Shown piece after piece: positions 62,100 to 64,000 of a stretch of DNA of 64,000 nucleotides. Position numbers and translations under genes: made by a program. Under the pieces are notes generated by a model. The model had not been told where the DNA came from. It was given only the letters and a program-made list of their open reading frames with translations, and searched no databases. The first letter of the stretch is position 1, and the number at the start of each line of letters is the position of its first letter. The stretch spans positions 13,843,501-13,907,500 of the forward strand of contig OU612070.1 of the NCBI GenBank assembly GCA_914767715.1, in the 5' to 3' direction. This DNA is from Membranipora membranacea. Lineage: Eukaryota > Bryozoa > Gymnolaemata > Cheilostomatida > Membraniporidae.

Positions 62100-64000
62100 T
62101 CAGCAATGTTCTTCTATCTGCAAAGCAAGTTCAAAGGGTTTGAGATCACACAAAGTTATCAGGTAAATTCCTGTTTTCGAGGCACGCTAAAAATATAAAA
62201 AGGAAACTGTGATAAAGCCTCATGATTTAAAAAAATGTCTACAGAGGATGATTGACCATTCAGACAGATGAGTAAGCATGGAACTCTCTAAGCAATCGTC
62301 AATCTTAGCTAACATTTTACAAGTGTAGAATTCCTACATCTGGCTGTCTCACTGAACACACAAAAGATTCTTAGTTTTTGATGGAAATCCCACTCAGTAG
62401 GCACATGTAACTACACGTTGGTATCGGCTTGTGTTAACTTCAATTCAACAAAAACAAGAGGGCAGCCTTACAGGGTCATACTATTGACATAGTATGAAAG
62501 TTTCGATCGGCAGCTTATTACCCTTCTTTCATGTTGTGTCTCTCTCCAGTTGCTTTAGAATGGGAATTAAAGCCGCTGCATAAAGCATGGCTTTGAATAG
62601 CTAGAGCCACCTCTCTTATCCTGAAGTCACAAGAACTACAGATTAAGATTTTCCACCTGTTAACAGCTATATGATACTATCTATACTTTTTATGCCCATG
62701 TGACAAGGCCATATCAGAGTCTCTAAATATGATGACCAAACTGTGCTAGTGTTATGCGAAAGGAATGGAATGGGAGAAGTTCTACAGAATATGTTCTTAT
62801 GGATACATATGGTTGGTATTAGCATCTCATAGTTATCCCCTCTCTCAACATGATGAGACAACCCAAAACTCTCCCGTTTACGCTATGCTATACTCGGATA
62901 AACGATACAAAGTTATCACTACCCAAACTATATGATAGTTAAACTTTTATAAACTTGAGTCATTGTGTTTGCTCTATTCAAAGTTGAACAACGATAATTC
63001 ATTCTAAGACACCGACTAATCTCTATTTGATTTGACCGGAACGCTGAAGTAAAAGTTACACAACATTCTCTAGTCTCAGGAATTACCATCTTTTGAAAAT
63101 TGCACTGGAATAAAAAATAGACTTCATTTTTTTATTTTGCTTGTGTTACATTTTTTCACAAGAAGGAGAAAAAAATGAACAATGTCTTAATAATAAATGG
63201 AAAAGTTTTTTGAGGGAAAACGCCCCTATCGTTCTTACTGTCAGACATTTGACAAAAGTCATATAAAATAAACCTAATGATACAGCAGGGAGTTTGTCCC
63301 CTGGTTACAACAGTCTGGGATCATAATTACAAACACATTCAAAATTTAATTTTCTTACTTTTAATTATCAAAATAAAATAACAGCACTCAAATCCTTAAA
63401 AACACATGTGCGACCTTGGGTTTTAAGGCAAAGTTGTTATTAACGGCAATAAATTTGTAATGAGAAGCCGATCTGTTGTTGTTAGTCAGTAGTTTGAAAT
63501 GAGGTCATCCCTGTGATGTTAACGTGAGCCTGAAGTTGGGTTATATTTCTGTTGAGCCAGAGCCTAGATAGCGTACTCAGCTGCGTTTGACTAAGATTAG
63601 CCCTCAGATTTGTCATAAAACGCCTCATATGCGTGTTGCTGTTCATAAATTCCGTCATCCTCTGCTCGCTAGAAATCTAGAACAAGGTAATATATGGGAT
63701 CAGGGATTGAGTCATAACCAAAGAGGCCCCCATGAGCCATAGATGCTGGACTCAGGATGCCTGTCCTACTGCAAACTCAATAATGCACACCGTTTAGAGG
63801 CAGCATGTTCGTTCAGTAACTGGTTTTTTGTTAATTGATTGCCTTAGTGGATTACGAAGAATATTTTTGCTAATTTAGAGGAGGTAACTCCTAATATTGA
63901 GTCAACTTCCTCAAACCATCAATAATGTTGTTAAATCGGATAATTAAGTAACCATTCAGCGGTAGCTTATTTACAGAGAGTATATTTACACTCATCGATA
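62100..64000. other. non-coding region to the window end
   Basis: AT-rich with no supported gene or RNA. Holds one copy of dispersed repeat A (62585-62668). Confidence 0.45.
62585..62668 (+). repeat. dispersed repeat family A, copy 3
   Basis: Matches 7519-7602 from GCATGGCT to AACAGCT, including CTCTTATCCTGAAGTCAC, in the same orientation. Confidence 0.7.

Overview
The window is animal nuclear DNA, AT-rich and full of introns and mobile elements. An animal is indicated by a multi-exon DC-STAMP-domain (DCST) gene, a family I know only from metazoans, and by a Polinton/Maverick, non-LTR retrotransposon remains, microsatellites and a tRNA-derived Pol III repeat. The combination would suit an early-branching marine invertebrate such as a sponge or cnidarian, but the species is an inference.

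Layout. (1) 0.9-7.2 kb, minus strand: a DCST-like membrane protein gene that I could assemble from about 12 exons; the first ten introns are all phase 1. One of its introns holds an opposite-strand non-LTR retrotransposon 3' end with an (AATC)n tail. (2) 7.2-15.3 kb: mostly non-coding, with dispersed repeats, a perfect 48-bp-arm hairpin and two probable convergent terminal exons. (3) 15,372-33,086: a complete, young 17,715-bp Polinton with 130-bp terminal inverted repeats (two mismatches), AG...CT ends and a 6-bp target duplication TAGGAC. Its plus-strand block is intronless and tightly packed: small basic protein, unknown protein, chromodomain integrase, penton-like protein, pVI/pX-like protein, major capsid protein and adenain-like protease. 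The minus strand carries a protein-primed PolB, a nine-coding-exon nuclear-type protein (441 aa), a packaging ATPase whose intron cuts the P-loop codon, and three small proteins upstream of it. The right end adds a spliced 108-aa zinc-ribbon protein and a possible small secreted or membrane protein. (4) 33-48 kb: repeat-rich DNA with non-LTR relics, a SINE-like tRNA head, a dispersed repeat family in three copies, a perfect 696-bp tandem duplication and a few orphan exons. (5) 48.1-61.8 kb, plus strand: a single uninterrupted reading frame of about 4,560 codons. It encodes a GlnD-like nucleotidyltransferase domain joined to a TPR solenoid of 89 almost identical 43-residue repeats (129 bp each, no indels over 11.5 kb), ending in a CaaX-type C-terminus (CTIL). 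(6) 62-64 kb: non-coding, with one more copy of a dispersed repeat.

Most worth attention are the NTase-TPR giant with its higher-order repeats and lipidation signal, and the Polinton, which combines an intronless virion block with several spliced genes, including an unrecognised 441-aa nuclear-type cargo protein. All family assignments come from reading motifs, without any database search. Splice models are inferred from GT/AG sites with matching phase.
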